Positions 43,127-52,659 are shown, counted from the first letter of the stretch. The stretch: DNA of 64,000 bases from Anaerolentibacter hominis (GCF_032380675.1 NZ_JAWDIX010000005.1:62001-126000); one strand, 5' to 3'. Program-made: numbers and translations. The notes: generated from the sequence alone by a model not told the origin.

Positions 43127-44431
43127 ATGAAAGAGTGTTTTCGCATAAAAGAGGTCAGAGGCCGTGAAATTCTGGACTCCAGAGGTAATCCGACCGTTGA
43201 GGCCGAGGTGGTTTTGGCAAACGGCAGCATGGGGAGAGCGGCAGTTCCGTCCGGCGCTTCTACCGGCGCCTATGAGGCGGTAGAGCTGAGAGATAACAAA
43301 GTCAGATATAACGGAAATGGTGTGCGCACTGCAGTGGGACATATTAACACCACAATCCGTTCCGAACTGCTGGGTATGTACGCGGGCAGTCAGCGAGAGA
43401 TTGACCGGGCTTTGCTGGAGTCCGACGGGACAGACAATAAATCAGGACTGGGCGCCAACGCGATTCTGGGTGTGTCTCTGGCAAATGCCAAGGCGATGGC
43501 GACAGCGCTGTCGATTCCATTCTATCAGTATGTGGGGGGCGTGAACGGCATTACCCTTCCGGTACCGATGATGAATGTGATTAACGGCGGAAAACATGCG
43601 GATTCCAGCCTGAATATCCAGGAATTTATGATTATGCCGGTGGGAGCCGATTCCTTCGGAGAATGTCTGGAATGGGGCACGGCAGTTTTCATGAAATTGA
43701 AAAGTCTGCTGAAAAAGCAGGGATATGTAACGGCTGTAGGAGATGAGGGCGGTTTTGCACCAAAATTTGAAAATGATGAGGTGGCCCTGGAATTCCTGAC
43801 AAATGCCATAAAAGAGTGCGGCTTTGTACCCAGAAAAGATTTTTATATTGCTATGGATGTGGCCGCAACCGAATTATATGACGCGGCGAAGGAAAAAGGT
43901 GAAGAAGGGAAGTACTATTTCTGGAAGTCTGATATCATGAAGACCAGACAGGAAATGATCGAATATTTATCCGGACTGTGTATGAAGTACCCTATTAAAT
44001 CTATTGAGGACCCTCTGGGAGAGGAAGACTGGGAAGGCTTCCGGATACTGACAAAGGAAATCGGAGACCGTGTTCAGATCGTGGGAGATGATCTCTTTGT
44101 GACTAATACGAAAAAGATTCAGAAGGGCATCGAAGAGCAGGCGGCCAATGCAGTGCTCATTAAGCCGAACCAGATTGGTACTCTGTCAGAGACCATTGAT
44201 GCGGTGGAGATGACAAAGAACATCGGATGGAAAGCAATTCTGTCCCACCGTTCCGGTGAAACAGAAGACACCACCATCGCAGATCTGGCGGTAGCCTTAA
44301 ACTGCAGACAGATTAAGACTGGCGCGCCCTCCAGAACCGACCGGGTAGCGAAATATAATCAGCTTCTGCGGATTGAGGAAAGCCTGGGTGAGAGTGCCAG
44401 ATTTCCGGGCGTTCACTGCATGAGAGTATAG
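43127..44431 (+). CDS. eno: Enolase
   Basis: Converts 2-phosphoglycerate to phosphoenolpyruvate in glycolysis; 434 residues. It has ILDSRGNPTVEAEV at the N-terminus, the flexible loop VPSGASTGAYEAVELRD, metal ligands in AMDVAATELYD, SIEDPLGEEDW and VGDDLFVTN, catalytic Lys in LIKPNQIGT, and SHRSGETEDTTIADLAVA. AGAAAGGAAAAATAT precedes the ATG. A monocistronic unit is suggested by the terminator-like stem downstream. Confidence 0.96.
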   Translation: MKECFRIKEVRGREILDSRGNPTVEAEVVLANGSMGRAAVPSGASTGAYEAVELRDNKVRYNGNGVRTAVGHINTTIRSELLGMYAGSQREIDRALLESDGTDNKSGLGANAILGVSLANAKAMATALSIPFYQYVGGVNGITLPVPMMNVINGGKHADSSLNIQEFMIMPVGADSFGECLEWGTAVFMKLKSLLKKQGYVTAVGDEGGFAPKFENDEVALEFLTNAIKECGFVPRKDFYIAMDVAATELYDAAKEKGEEGKYYFWKSDIMKTRQEMIEYLSGLCMKYPIKSIEDPLGEEDWEGFRILTKEIGDRVQIVGDDLFVTNTKKIQKGIEEQAANAVLIKPNQIGTLSETIDAVEMTKNIGWKAILSHRSGETEDTTIADLAVALNCRQIKTGAPSRTDRVAKYNQLLRIEESLGESARFPGVHCMRV

Positions 44432-44442
44432 TCAGTTAATTT

Positions 44443-44520
44443 AGAACAGATGCCGGCAGGGTTCATAAGCCGGTTGAGAAAGGACAGCACGTCTTTATGG
44501 CGTCTGTTCTTTCTTCTTTT
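44443..44520 (+). terminator. Terminator-like stem-loop after eno
   Basis: A 12-bp stem with one G-U pair (44443-44454 with 44499-44510), enclosing a GCCGG/CCGGT sub-hairpin, and followed by TTCTTCTTTTC. The T-run is interrupted. Confidence 0.55.
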
Positions 44521-44613
44521 CATAGAATATGTTATACTGAATTTTATAATTGCAACAGGAATGTTCTTACATAATTCAGAGGCGCCCCTTACATGGGCCG
44601 GATATAGGTGCAT

Positions 44614-45900
44614 ATGGGAAAAAGAAAAGAAATTAAACTGAAATGGAGACGGCTGGACAATACGGCGAATATTTACCCGGTGGTTTCCAGCCGGAAGCTG
44701 AGCAATGTCTACCGGGTATCCATTGTGTTAAAAGAACCGGTGGTCAGAGAGCTGCTGCAGCAGGCGCTGGAGACAATTATTCCCTGGTTTGACCTGTTCA
44801 ATGTCAGACTGCGCCGGGGGGTATTCTGGTATTACTTTGAGACGAATAAAAAGACGCCTCTGGTGGAAGAAGAGGTGGTTTACCCCTGCCGTTTTATGGA
44901 CCCTTACGGAAATGGGCAATACCTGTTCCGGGTGAGTTTTTACGACAGAAGAATTAATCTGGAGGTATTTCATGCGCTTACCGACGGCGCCGGAGCAATG
45001 AATTTTCTGAAAGAGCTGGCCTACCAGTATATCAGGCTGGCACATCCGCAAGCATTTTCCGGGACGCCGGACGGCCCGACACGGGAGTGCATTTTTGATA
45101 TGGAGGACAGTTATCTTAAATATTATAAAAAGACCGGGGCAAAGGGCTATCGCCGGGAGAAGGCGTACCAGCTTAAGGGCAATATGCTTGCAAGTCCCTG
45201 CATCGGTATCCTGCACGGCTATATGGATGTGGGGCAGGTAAAGGAGGCGGGAAGGAAATACCAGGCCTCTATCACCCAGTATTTTACGGCGGTGATCATC
45301 TGGTCAATTTATACAGAGTGTCTGAATATGCAGAAATCCAGACGGCCGATTGTTATTAATATACCGGTTAATTTAAGACAGTTTTTTCCCTCTACCACTA
45401 CCATGAACTTCTTCGGGATCGTACTGGTGCGGTTTGACATGAAGAAAAACGGCTACACCTTTCAGGAGATTCTGGACGTGGTGGCGGATGCTATGAAAGA
45501 GCAGTTAAATATCCCCCACATGGAGGATCTGATTTCCTACAACGTCTCGAATGAAAAAAACGGGCTGATCCGCCGTATCCCGCTGTTTATAAAAAATATG
45601 GGGATCAAATGGATCTACAGCCGCTCCTCCAAGTCATTCACAACGACGGTATCAAATGTGGGTATTGTGAAAACCCTGCCGGAATATGAACCATATATTG
45701 ACCGGTGCCATGTCACAATGGGAGTCTCCAAAAAACAGCCTTTTAAATGCGGTGTGGTTTCCTATCAGGGCAGGATTGCATTTACGATCAGTTCGGTGCT
45801 GGCCGATACGAGGGTGCAACGGTCCTTTTTCCGAAAACTGGCGGAGGACGGGATTCATGTAGAGCTGGAAAGTAACGGGGTGTATGATGAAACGCTGTAA
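44614..45900 (+). CDS. Condensation-fold acyltransferase-like protein
   Basis: A 428-residue protein with the HxxxDG catalytic motif (His120-Asp124-Gly125 in FHALTDGAGA) of the chloramphenicol-acetyltransferase/condensation/alcohol-acetyltransferase superfamily. A second half from about 230 holds IPVNLRQFFPSTTTMNFFGI, like the DFGWG-side channel segment of that fold. It is expected to move an acyl group from a thioester to an alcohol or amine. It lies in a compact cassette with a zinc-ribbon membrane protein (17-base reading overlap) and an esterase, suggesting acylation and deacylation of one membrane-associated substrate. The acceptor is unknown. ATG 44614 is preferred over GTG 44608. Confidence 0.7.
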   Translation: MGKRKEIKLKWRRLDNTANIYPVVSSRKLSNVYRVSIVLKEPVVRELLQQALETIIPWFDLFNVRLRRGVFWYYFETNKKTPLVEEEVVYPCRFMDPYGNGQYLFRVSFYDRRINLEVFHALTDGAGAMNFLKELAYQYIRLAHPQAFSGTPDGPTRECIFDMEDSYLKYYKKTGAKGYRREKAYQLKGNMLASPCIGILHGYMDVGQVKEAGRKYQASITQYFTAVIIWSIYTECLNMQKSRRPIVINIPVNLRQFFPSTTTMNFFGIVLVRFDMKKNGYTFQEILDVVADAMKEQLNIPHMEDLISYNVSNEKNGLIRRIPLFIKNMGIKWIYSRSSKSFTTTVSNVGIVKTLPEYEPYIDRCHVTMGVSKKQPFKCGVVSYQGRIAFTISSVLADTRVQRSFFRKLAEDGIHVELESNGVYDETL

Positions 45901-46555
45901 TCACTGTCATGTATTAATTCTGGATAATACAAATGTGTGCCCACTCTGCCGCAATGCTCTGGAAGGTATGGAGGGAAAAGAAGGATACCGGAGTTATCCT
46001 GTGATCCAGGAAAATCCGCACCAGTATCCCTTTGTGATACGAATATTCTTGTTTTTGTCCATAGTCCAGGCCTGTGTGCTGGTAGGGGTCAATTATCTGA
46101 CCTATTCTGCGGTCTGGTGGTCGCTGATCCCGGTAGGAGCCACACTTTATTTCTGGATTACTCTATACTATTCGATACAAAACAACACGAACTCAGCTGC
46201 CAAAATACTGGTGCAGACCCTCTGTGCCCAGCTGCTTGCCCTGCTGATCGATTTTTCCCTGGGCTATACGGGGTGGTCGGTCAATTACGCCATACCATCC
46301 ATTTTTATTGTGGCAAATCTGGCCATGCTGGTTTTAATGATTGTGAATTTTATGAACTGGCAGAGTTACATTCTGTTTCAGATCGAGTATGTGGTATTTT
46401 CCCTGATTCCAATTGTCCTGCACCTGGTTGGCATCATTACGAAACCGCTCCTGTCTTTTATCGGCGCGGGAATGTCGGTCCTGATCCTGCTGGGAACGAT
46501 TGTGTTCGGAGACAGGAAGGCAAAAGAAGAATTAAAGCGGCGTTTTCACGTCTGA
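45887..46555 (+). CDS. Zinc-ribbon membrane protein (DUF6320-like)
   Basis: About 222 residues: an N-terminal zinc ribbon (CNHCHVLILDNTNVCPLC, CxxC-x12-CxxC) followed by six hydrophobic segments from residue 48 onward and a basic tail. It overlaps the preceding acyltransferase gene and sits 22 bases before the esterase gene, so all three are coupled. The family resemblance to DUF6320 rests on this layout and context. It may anchor the acyltransferase to the membrane. An alternative start one codon earlier (45884) is possible. Confidence 0.65.
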   Translation: MKRCNHCHVLILDNTNVCPLCRNALEGMEGKEGYRSYPVIQENPHQYPFVIRIFLFLSIVQACVLVGVNYLTYSAVWWSLIPVGATLYFWITLYYSIQNNTNSAAKILVQTLCAQLLALLIDFSLGYTGWSVNYAIPSIFIVANLAMLVLMIVNFMNWQSYILFQIEYVVFSLIPIVLHLVGIITKPLLSFIGAGMSVLILLGTIVFGDRKAKEELKRRFHV

Positions 46556-46577
46556 GCACAGATAAAAAGGAGGTTGA

Positions 46578-47552
46578 ATGAAGAAGGAAGAGAAGCTGAG
46601 AAAAAGCAGAAAAGAGCGCAGGGAAAGTGTAAGAGGCAGGCTTGTGCGGGAGCTGTATGCAAATATTACGGCGGCCGGTGTGATCGGAAAGAAAATACGC
46701 ACGGGAGAATATCGGAGAAACCCGGTTGAACCGAAGTGGCACTGTCCTTCCGGGTACAGCCTTACCACAGTAGATATGGAACGGTTTACAATGGAATGGC
46801 TGGAACCAAAACAGCTTCATTCCAATTGTGCAGTCCTGCAGCTGCACGGCGGAGGCTACATTGGACCCATGAAAAATATATACCGCTCCTTTGCGGTGCG
46901 GTACAGCGAGGCGCTGGGCGGCGGGAATGTTCTGACAATCGATTACCGAGTGGCGCCTGCCAATCCCTATCCGGCGGCCCTGGAAGATGCCTGCACGGCT
47001 TATGAGTGGCTTCTTAATCGTTACCCGGAGAAGCAGATCATCCTGGCGGGGGATTCGGCAGGAGGAGGCCTTGCCCTGGCTCTTTGTATGTGGCTGAGGG
47101 ATCAGGGCAGATCCCTGCCGAGAGGTATTATTACCATGTCGGCCTGGACGGACCTGACCTGTTCCGGGGATTCCTACGCTGAGAATTATGAGCTGGACCC
47201 GCTGTTTGGGAATGCTCCCGACAGTATGCTCTACAACGGGGATTATGTGGGAGAGAGTGATCCCACCGATCCTTACATCTCTCCATTGTATGGTGAATAT
47301 AATGGCTTCCCTCCCATGCTGATGCAGGTGGGAACCTACGAGATGCTTTTGGATGATACCTTGAACGTTGCAAGAAAGGCAGAGGAACAGAATGTTAAAG
47401 TAAAACTCAGTGTTTACGAAGGGATGTTTCATGTGTTTCAGATGGCAGGCTCCCTGATTCCGGAATCAGATAAAGCATGGAAAGAGGTTGGGCGGTTTCT
47501 GGCTAAATTGTGTAAAACGGGAAAAGAGGAGCGCAGACAGAGCGAGATTTAA
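46578..47552 (+). CDS. Alpha/beta-hydrolase, hormone-sensitive-lipase-type esterase
   Basis: A 324-residue esterase with the oxyanion motif HGGG at 90-93 and the nucleophile elbow GDSAGGG (Ser160). The acid and base of the triad probably lie near the LLDDTLN segment (Asp) and in EGMFHVFQM (His). The family hydrolyses short acyl esters. The first 45 residues are highly basic and amphipathic, which could support membrane contact. AAAAGGAGGTTG precedes the start. It is the third gene of the acyltransferase cassette. Confidence 0.85.
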   Translation: MKKEEKLRKSRKERRESVRGRLVRELYANITAAGVIGKKIRTGEYRRNPVEPKWHCPSGYSLTTVDMERFTMEWLEPKQLHSNCAVLQLHGGGYIGPMKNIYRSFAVRYSEALGGGNVLTIDYRVAPANPYPAALEDACTAYEWLLNRYPEKQIILAGDSAGGGLALALCMWLRDQGRSLPRGIITMSAWTDLTCSGDSYAENYELDPLFGNAPDSMLYNGDYVGESDPTDPYISPLYGEYNGFPPMLMQVGTYEMLLDDTLNVARKAEEQNVKVKLSVYEGMFHVFQMAGSLIPESDKAWKEVGRFLAKLCKTGKEERRQSEI

Positions 47553-47688
47553 TCTGTACTTTTTTTTTCAGAGGGTTTGCTGTATAATGAAGTTTAACTG
47601 CTGATCGTTCAGTAAAACCGAAAGAAAATTTCGATTCAGAGGGATCGGCCTGAAATTACAATAAAAGCCATATCAGGAGGTATCGCAA

Positions 47689-48366
47689 ATGAAAGACTTA
47701 TCAGGAAAGACACTGGGAATTATTCATGCTTCCCATATAACCATCAATGCCATGCAGCCTTACATAAAGGAATTTGTTCCGGAAGTAACCATCATGCATT
47801 TGTGCGATGATACCATTCAGAGAGATAATATTGCGGCAGGAGTAGGCGTAATTCCGAAAGTGAATTACTATAAATTTGCCCAGTATGCCCACAATCTGGA
47901 AGAGGCAAATGTGGACTTGATTTTGCTGGCATGTTCTACGTTTAATTATGCTGCTGAACTGGGAAGACCACTGGTAAATACGCCGATCGCCCAGATTGAC
48001 CGGCCGATGATGGAACTGGCTGTGAGGACAGGTAAAAAAATCGGCCTGCTGGCAACGCTGGAAACTACGGTACCTTCCTCTGAACGGCTGCTTCAGATCG
48101 CCGCAAGAGAGGCCGGCAAAGAGATTGAATGTAAGACTGTTCTGAAAGCGGAAGCATTTGAAGAATATACCAAAGGAAATATTGATAAACATAATGAGAT
48201 CTTATTTGATACAATCGAATCCCTGTCAAAGGAAGTGGATTGTATCGTGATGGCACAGCTTTCCATGTCAGCTCTGGCACCGCATCTGAAAGATACGAAA
48301 GTTCCGGTATACAACAGCGGAACAACCGGATTCCAGAGAGTCAGGGAGATGCTGGAGGCAGAGTAG
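47689..48366 (+). CDS. Asp/Glu racemase-superfamily protein with one catalytic Cys
   Basis: A 225-residue protein of the aspartate/glutamate/hydantoin racemase superfamily. The first active-site Cys is present (Cys82 in LLACSTFNYA), but the second position, normally in a GCT/GCG context, reads MAQLSMSALA, without Cys. True two-base racemases need both. Single-Cys members include arylmalonate decarboxylase and some isomerases, so a racemase label would be unsafe. AGGAGG precedes the start. A TIM-barrel isomerase gene follows 85 bases later, suggesting a shared small-molecule pathway. Confidence 0.78.
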   Translation: MKDLSGKTLGIIHASHITINAMQPYIKEFVPEVTIMHLCDDTIQRDNIAAGVGVIPKVNYYKFAQYAHNLEEANVDLILLACSTFNYAAELGRPLVNTPIAQIDRPMMELAVRTGKKIGLLATLETTVPSSERLLQIAAREAGKEIECKTVLKAEAFEEYTKGNIDKHNEILFDTIESLSKEVDCIVMAQLSMSALAPHLKDTKVPVYNSGTTGFQRVREMLEAE

Positions 48367-48414
48367 GAGAGAAAATTTGCAGCACAAGTAGTTTCAAATT
48401 ATTTATTAGCGCAG

Positions 48415-48436
48415 TATCGCAGGCAGGCCTGCGATA
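48415..48436. repeat. Perfect 22-nt inverted repeat between racemase-like and isomerase genes
   Basis: Ten-base arms (48415-48424 and 48427-48436) around an AG centre, ending 15 bases before the isomerase start and directly before its GGGGG ribosome-binding site. It could act as an RNA hairpin that limits or times translation. Confidence 0.6.
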
Positions 48437-48451
48437 TGCAGGGGGATAACT

Positions 48452-49258
48452 ATGAAGATTGGGCTCTGTACAAATATGCTGGCAGATTCGTCAGATCCTG
48501 TGGGGATGGCATTTCTGCCGTTGTTAAAAAGAATCGGCTGCGACTATGCGGAGCTTCCTCTCAGGGGAGTTGCAGGACTGTCGGAAGCAGACTATGGTAC
48601 ATTGAAGGCCAAGCTGAACGAATTGGACCTTCCGGTTTTATGCTGTAATGATTTCCTTCCCATTACGTTAAGAGTGATCGGGGAAGAATACCAGGAGAAG
48701 CAGTTAAGAGATTACCTGGCTCTGGCTCTCACACGGGCCCGGGAGCTGGGCGTGGGGAAGGTCATCTTCGGAAGCGCCAAATCCAGAAACAGGGCGTCGG
48801 GATATCCGATGGAAAAGGCTCTGGCGGAAGTGAAAAAGAGCCTGCAGATTATGTGTGAGCAGGCTGCTCTGCGAAATATCGTGATTTCGATTGAGCATTT
48901 AAACCGCCTGGAGAGCAACCTGATCAACTCGTTTGAGGAAAGTGCCGCTATGGTGGATGAACTGGGGATAGCCAATCTGAGGACTATTCTGGACTACTAC
49001 CATTTCGCTCTGGGAAATGAGGATGACGATCTGATTACCAGATATGGGGACAGAATCGGCCATATTCACTTTGCCTGTACACTGGCCAGGCATACCCCGG
49101 ATCTGAATGATCTGGAAGAGCTGAAACCGGCCTTTGAACGGATCAAATCCACAGGTTACGATGACACGTTCAGCCTGGAGGGATACGCGCCGGATCTGCG
49201 GGAGAAGGAAGAGAAGTATGCAGCGGTAATCAGCCGTATAAAAGAATTGACAGCCTGA
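48452..49258 (+). CDS. Sugar phosphate isomerase/epimerase, TIM-barrel type
   Basis: A 268-residue AP-endonuclease-2-like TIM barrel. Candidate metal ligands are Glu in ISIEHLNR (about residue 149), Asp in ILDYYHFAL (about 182), His in GHIHFACT (about 208) and Glu in FSLEGYAPD (about 243), the same pattern as keto-sugar epimerases and inositol-type isomerases. It differs from the epimerase at 5946 in lacking the NRYE stretch. Together with the racemase-like gene it may form a two-gene catabolic unit; the substrate is unknown. Confidence 0.8.
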   Translation: MKIGLCTNMLADSSDPVGMAFLPLLKRIGCDYAELPLRGVAGLSEADYGTLKAKLNELDLPVLCCNDFLPITLRVIGEEYQEKQLRDYLALALTRARELGVGKVIFGSAKSRNRASGYPMEKALAEVKKSLQIMCEQAALRNIVISIEHLNRLESNLINSFEESAAMVDELGIANLRTILDYYHFALGNEDDDLITRYGDRIGHIHFACTLARHTPDLNDLEELKPAFERIKSTGYDDTFSLEGYAPDLREKEEKYAAVISRIKELTA

Positions 49259-49282
49259 GTCGATGATTATGAGAATAAAACC

Positions 49283-49312
49283 AAGAAGCGCCGTTTTGCG
49301 GCGCTTCTTTTG
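49283..49312. terminator. Terminator between the isomerase and the convergent ATPase gene
   Basis: A perfect 11-bp stem (49283-49293 with 49299-49309), loop TTTTG, followed by TTGTT. The GC-rich core is strong; the T-run is modest. Confidence 0.8.
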
Positions 49313-49372
49313 TTATGATAAGGTGATACGATTGCTGCAATAAGATGGTGCGTTTTCACGTCCCATCGTTTG

Positions 49373-51925
49373 TTATTTACCTTTCAGCCTCTTCACAGTC
49401 TCCACGATAAATATCGGCATGGCAGAGAAGATCCAGACGAGGCCCCACTGGTGCAAAGTAAGCGGGATGACCTGGAATACAGCTGCCAGCACAGGTATGG
49501 ATATGACACTTACCTGAAGCAGCGTACAGACGAAGAAGGAAAGGACCAGTTTGGGGTTGGTGAAAAGGCCTGCCTTGAAGATGGACTTTCGGCTTCTCAT
49601 ATTAAACGAATGGAAAAGCTGGGACAGACTCAGCACTGCAAAACACATGGTACGGCCAAGGGGCAGGGATTCTTTGCAGCCCAGATAAAATGACCCTAAT
49701 GCCAGAGCGCCGATCATGATGCCCTCCAATACAATTTTGTAATACAGCCCGCCGGAGAAAAAGCTCTGTCCCGGAGCGACCGGAGGACGCTTCATAATAT
49801 CTTTATCCGGGGGGTCCACACCCAGGGCGACGGCCGGAAGGGAATCTGTGACCAGATTCACCCAGAGCAGCTGGACGGCCACCAGAGGAGAGGGGAGGCC
49901 CATCAGTATCGCGGTAAAAATAGTTATGATTTCGCCTATATTACTGGAGAGAAGAAAATGAACTGCTTTCTGTATATTATCATAGATTCCCCGGCCTTCC
50001 TTCACGGCTGCCACGATAGTAGAGAAATTATCGTCCAGAAGAACCATATCCGCGGCATTCTTTGCTACATCCGTTCCATTTTTGCCCATAGCGCAGCCGA
50101 TATCCGCACCGCGGAGCGCCGGGGCGTCGTTGATGCCGTCCCCGGTCATGGCCACAATTTCGCCCCGCTGCTGCAGGGCTTTGACAATCTGAACTTTATT
50201 TTCCGGTGATACCCGAGCAAATACCCGATAATTTTTTATTGTTTCTCTCAGTTGTTCCGGTGCCATTGCAGAGAGCTCTTTTCCGGTGATTGCCTGTTCT
50301 TTATTATGTAAGATTCCTAATTCCCTGGCTATGGCCACCGCGGTATCCTTATGATCCCCTGTAATCATAACAGGGACGATACCGGCCTGTTTGCACAGCT
50401 GTATGGACTGAAAAACTTCCGGTCTGGGCGGATCAATGATGCCGATAAGCCCGGCAAATTGCAGCCCTTTTTCCAGGGAGGCAAGATCAGAGGGAAGCGG
50501 CCCCTCAAAATCCCGGAATCCCACCGCCAGTACACGGAGCGCGTCGCCTGCCATCGACTGGTTCTGACGCAGAATCTCCCTCTTCTCGAATGAAGAGAGA
50601 CTGCACAGATCCATCAGGAAATCCACCGCTCCTTTGGTAATAATACGATACCGGCCCGGCCCGATCGAATGAACAGTACTCATCCGCTTTCTGACGGAAT
50701 CAAACGGCAGTTCGGCCTTCCTCGGATATTTCTTTTCCAGGTCGGCGCGGTTTAAGCCTGCCTTGCGGGCAGCTGTAAGCAGTGCAGTCTCTGTGGGGGA
50801 ACCGGTGACTGTTTTGCCGTCTATTGCGGCATTATTGCAAAGGCAGCACAGTGTGAGCAGAAGCTTTCTGCTGGTTTCTGGTTCAATGCGTGTCACCGTC
50901 ATCTGGTTGGCAGTGAGTGTGCCGGTCTTATCGGAACAGATAAAAGTGGCGCTTCCCAGAGTTTCCACAACGGGAAGCCGCCGGACCACCGCATTCTTTT
51001 TCGCCATCCTCTGGACGCCCAGTGAGAGCATAATGGTGACAGTGGCGGGAAGACCTTCCGGAATCGCGGCTACAGCCAGGCTGACGGAGGTCATAAACAT
51101 ATCGAAGATGGGGCTTCCGCCCGCAACTCCCACCAGAAAGATAATGACGCAGATTGCCAGTGCGCCGATCCCCAGAAGCTGTCCGGTTTTTGCCAGACGC
51201 TTTTGAAGAGGAGTCATGGGTATCTCATCCTGCATCATCAGAGAAGCAATCTTACCTACTTCGGTGTCCATGCCGGTAGCAGTTACCACTGCCTTTCCAT
51301 GTCCCGCGACAACAAGCGTGGACGAAAAGACCATATTTTTCTGATCGGCCAGAGGCGTCTGTGCCGGCAGATGCAGACCGGCATTTTTATTCACCGGATG
51401 AGATTCGCCTGTCAGGGAGGATTCATCGGCCTGGAGCAGGGTGGTTTCAATCAGTCTGGCATCAGCAGGAACAAAACACCCGGTTTCTAATAAAATAATA
51501 TCACCGGGAACCAGGGCCTTTGCCTCGATGACAGAAGTTTTGCCTGCCCGGATCACAGTAGCCATGGGGGCCACCATATCCCGAAGTGCCTCCAGAGCAT
51601 GTTCAGCTTTGGATTCCTGCACCAATCCGAGGATGGCATTCAGCAGAACGATTCCCAGAATAATACAGGGTTCAACAAAGTCTACTTCGTGCTTGCAGTA
51701 AGAGGCCAGCAGAGAAATTACTGCCGCGGCCAGCAGCGTCAGAATCATAAAATCTTTCAGCTGGGCCAGAAACCGCAGAATAAAAGGTGTTTTTTTCTGG
51801 GTGGCCAGCACATTCCAGCCAAATATTCGTCTTCTTTTGGTAATTTCATTTGCGGAGAGTCCTTCTTTAGTATCTGTTTCCTGGGAAAGTACGGTTTCCT
51901 GAGCCGTTAATGCATGCCAATCCAT
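49373..51925 (-). CDS. P-type ATPase, P2A calcium-pump type (second copy)
   Basis: An 850-residue cation pump, paralogous to the one at 34853. It has LTGESHPV (actuator), CSDKTGTLT (phosphorylation), PEGLPATVTIMLSLGVQRM (helix 4), TGDGINDAPALRGADIG (hinge) and WVNLVTDSLPAVALG (helix 6), with about ten transmembrane helices. ATG 51925 lies six bases from GGAGG on the minus strand; a longer in-frame start (52069) would overlap the region next to the divergent ytaF-like gene and has no ribosome-binding site. Ca2+ is the likeliest substrate, Mn2+ the main alternative. Confidence 0.9.
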   Translation of the reverse strand: MDWHALTAQETVLSQETDTKEGLSANEITKRRRIFGWNVLATQKKTPFILRFLAQLKDFMILTLLAAAVISLLASYCKHEVDFVEPCIILGIVLLNAILGLVQESKAEHALEALRDMVAPMATVIRAGKTSVIEAKALVPGDIILLETGCFVPADARLIETTLLQADESSLTGESHPVNKNAGLHLPAQTPLADQKNMVFSSTLVVAGHGKAVVTATGMDTEVGKIASLMMQDEIPMTPLQKRLAKTGQLLGIGALAICVIIFLVGVAGGSPIFDMFMTSVSLAVAAIPEGLPATVTIMLSLGVQRMAKKNAVVRRLPVVETLGSATFICSDKTGTLTANQMTVTRIEPETSRKLLLTLCCLCNNAAIDGKTVTGSPTETALLTAARKAGLNRADLEKKYPRKAELPFDSVRKRMSTVHSIGPGRYRIITKGAVDFLMDLCSLSSFEKREILRQNQSMAGDALRVLAVGFRDFEGPLPSDLASLEKGLQFAGLIGIIDPPRPEVFQSIQLCKQAGIVPVMITGDHKDTAVAIARELGILHNKEQAITGKELSAMAPEQLRETIKNYRVFARVSPENKVQIVKALQQRGEIVAMTGDGINDAPALRGADIGCAMGKNGTDVAKNAADMVLLDDNFSTIVAAVKEGRGIYDNIQKAVHFLLSSNIGEIITIFTAILMGLPSPLVAVQLLWVNLVTDSLPAVALGVDPPDKDIMKRPPVAPGQSFFSGGLYYKIVLEGIMIGALALGSFYLGCKESLPLGRTMCFAVLSLSQLFHSFNMRSRKSIFKAGLFTNPKLVLSFFVCTLLQVSVISIPVLAAVFQVIPLTLHQWGLVWIFSAMPIFIVETVKRLKGK

Positions 51926-52025
51926 GCCAGACCTCCAATCCATGATTACTTCATTTATATGTGGCTTTCTAAAAATTAACCCAATAAGACAACTTGCATA
52001 GGATAAAAGAAAAGGATTTTTTATC

Positions 52026-52583
52026 ATGTTATTATTGCAGATGGTACTTTTTTCCTTTTCTGTCAGCATTGATGCTTTTGGAATCGGTATGTCCTACGGC
52101 GTTCGGGGAATCCGGGTTCCTCTGCCGGAGAAGCTGGCAATCGGACTGGTGTCCTGGGGTGTTATGTGGGCCGCACTGAAAACTGGCCTTTTTCTCACTG
52201 GAACCCTGTCCGGCCAGATCGTCAAAGGACTGGGCAGCCTGGTTCTCGTCGGTATGGGAATTTATTATATATGCAGTGGAATCTGGAATAAAGGCAAGGA
52301 ATGTGACCTGGATAACTCCATGGTTATTGACCTGAAGGAGGCCTGCCTGATGGGGGCGCTTCTCTCCCTGGACAGCGGCAGCCTGGGTGTGGCGGCAGCG
52401 GCAATCGGAGTCTATCACTGGATTCTGCCTGTTATGGTAGGTGTATTTCAGACACTGGTTTTTTCACTGGGAACGGTGATGGCGGGACACCGGCTTCTGA
52501 AAAAAAAGAAAATAAACAGCGGAGGTATCCTGTCCGGCGTTCTGCTCATATCCATCGCTTTGTTCCGGTTCTTCGCATCTTGA
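52026..52583 (+). CDS. MntP/YtaF-family sporulation membrane protein
   Basis: A 185-residue membrane protein of the MntP/DUF204 superfamily with six hydrophobic segments as two inverted triplets. The conserved Asp motifs SIDAFGIGMSYGVRGIRVPL (first half) and ALLSLDSGSLG (second half) are present. The YGVRGIRVPL stretch is typical of YtaF, a sporulation-associated protein, more than of MntP. It is divergent from the P-type ATPase gene, so a joint role in divalent cation handling during sporulation is possible but unproven. Confidence 0.82.
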   Translation: MLLLQMVLFSFSVSIDAFGIGMSYGVRGIRVPLPEKLAIGLVSWGVMWAALKTGLFLTGTLSGQIVKGLGSLVLVGMGIYYICSGIWNKGKECDLDNSMVIDLKEACLMGALLSLDSGSLGVAAAAIGVYHWILPVMVGVFQTLVFSLGTVMAGHRLLKKKKINSGGILSGVLLISIALFRFFAS

Positions 52584-52659
52584 CGTACCGGCAAAAGTAA
52601 GTGATAATGAAAACAGCCGTTTTGGCGGCGAAAGAATACAGGGAGTAGAAAAACTGCTG

